A DNA stretch of 5,047 bases from Avoscillospira sp945864925. Lineage in GTDB: Bacteria; Bacillota; Clostridia; Oscillospirales; Oscillospiraceae. The DNA is taken from positions 1 through 5,047 of the forward strand of contig CALZZH010000173.1 in the NCBI GenBank assembly GCA_945830595.1. The letters are read 5' to 3'. The translations under genes were made by a program, and so were the position numbers. The notes under the pieces are model-generated. The model ran no database searches, was not told the origin of the DNA, and saw nothing but the letters and a program-made list of their open reading frames with translations. Below, in pieces: positions 5,003 to 5,047 of this stretch; the stretch's first letter is position 1; each line of letters starts with the position of its first letter.

Positions 5003-5047
5003 CTGTCTCTTATACACATCTCCGAGCCCACGAGACGTAGAGGAATC
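5003..5047. other. Illumina Nextera adapter and i7 index (sequencing artefact)
   Basis: Positions 5003-5021 read CTGTCTCTTATACACATCT, the reverse complement of the 19-bp Tn5 mosaic end used in Nextera libraries. Positions 5022-5036, CCGAGCCCACGAGAC, complete the Read 2 side adapter. The next eight bases, GTAGAGGA (5037-5044), equal the i7 index I recall as N712, and ATC (5045-5047) is the start of the P7 sequence that follows an index. The order adapter, index, P7 is exactly what read-through of a short insert gives. It is not a genomic Tn5 end. Translated, it gives the false tail SYTHLRAHET, and on the other strand a false MGSEMCIRDS start. Confidence 0.98.

Noticed and set aside
5003..5021. 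Tn5 transposon end as a genuine mobile element
   Set aside because: It is joined to the Nextera Read 2 adapter, an i7 index and P7 bases in library order, at the very end of the contig; this is a library artefact.
4606..5031. Minus-strand ORF starting MGSEMCIRDS
   Set aside because: Its start and first residues are translated Nextera adapter; the rest is a shadow of the zinc-ribbon/Big_2-like gene.
1..5047. CRISPR array, phage genes, toxin-antitoxin pair, riboswitch or integrase
   Set aside because: Looked for on both strands; no repeat-spacer pattern, known RNA motif or matching gene is visible. The nucleotidyltransferase is much longer than the MntA-type antitoxin enzymes and has no HEPN partner beside it.

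Overview
The window looks like a piece of a moderately GC-rich member of the Bacillota (class Clostridia, probably a gut Oscillospirales relative). The supporting signs are strong AAGGAGG-type ribosome binding sites, extended -10 promoters of the TGnTATnnT kind, U-tract hairpin terminators, a TTG start, and protein types common in these bacteria: an XRE regulator fused to a zinc ribbon, a Ser/Thr kinase with an external fibronectin-III array, and a zinc-ribbon/one-TM/Big_2-like protein. The taxonomic placement is inference from style; no marker gene is present.

Layout: (1) 1-74 holds the 3' end of a tRNA, probably tRNA-Ser, and its strong intrinsic terminator. (2) 97-912 (+) encodes an AadA-like aminoglycoside nucleotidyltransferase family protein that starts 22 bases after the terminator and has no visible promoter of its own. 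(3) 919-1365 (-) encodes an HTH-XRE/zinc-ribbon regulator, convergent with gene 2 (6 bases between the stop codons), with a clear promoter and a possible autoregulatory inverted repeat. (4) 1446-1484 is the terminator of the large gene that follows. (5) 1492-4191 (-) encodes an 899-aa transmembrane Ser/Thr kinase: cytoplasmic kinase domain, acidic linker, one TM helix, four fibronectin-III-like repeats spaced about 86 residues apart, and a C-terminal beta-rich domain I do not recognise. (6) 4192-4383 is a divergent control region with one promoter facing each way and an 11-bp perfect inverted repeat straddling the -35 box of the rightward promoter. (7) 4384-5002 (+) encodes the start of a zinc-ribbon/one-TM/Big_2-like protein, cut off by the end of the real sequence. 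(8) 5003-5047 is not biological: it is Illumina Nextera adapter plus an i7 index read through into the contig end.

The most interesting biology is the divergent pair 5 and 7. Both products have a cytoplasmic N-terminal domain, one membrane helix and an Ig-fold exterior, so they could form a cell-envelope sensing module in which the kinase reads an external signal. This is inference from architecture and position. The kinase is unusual in its nucleotide loop, DFG motif and activation segment. The most certain finding is the adapter, which creates a false C-terminus and a false stop codon in the last gene.
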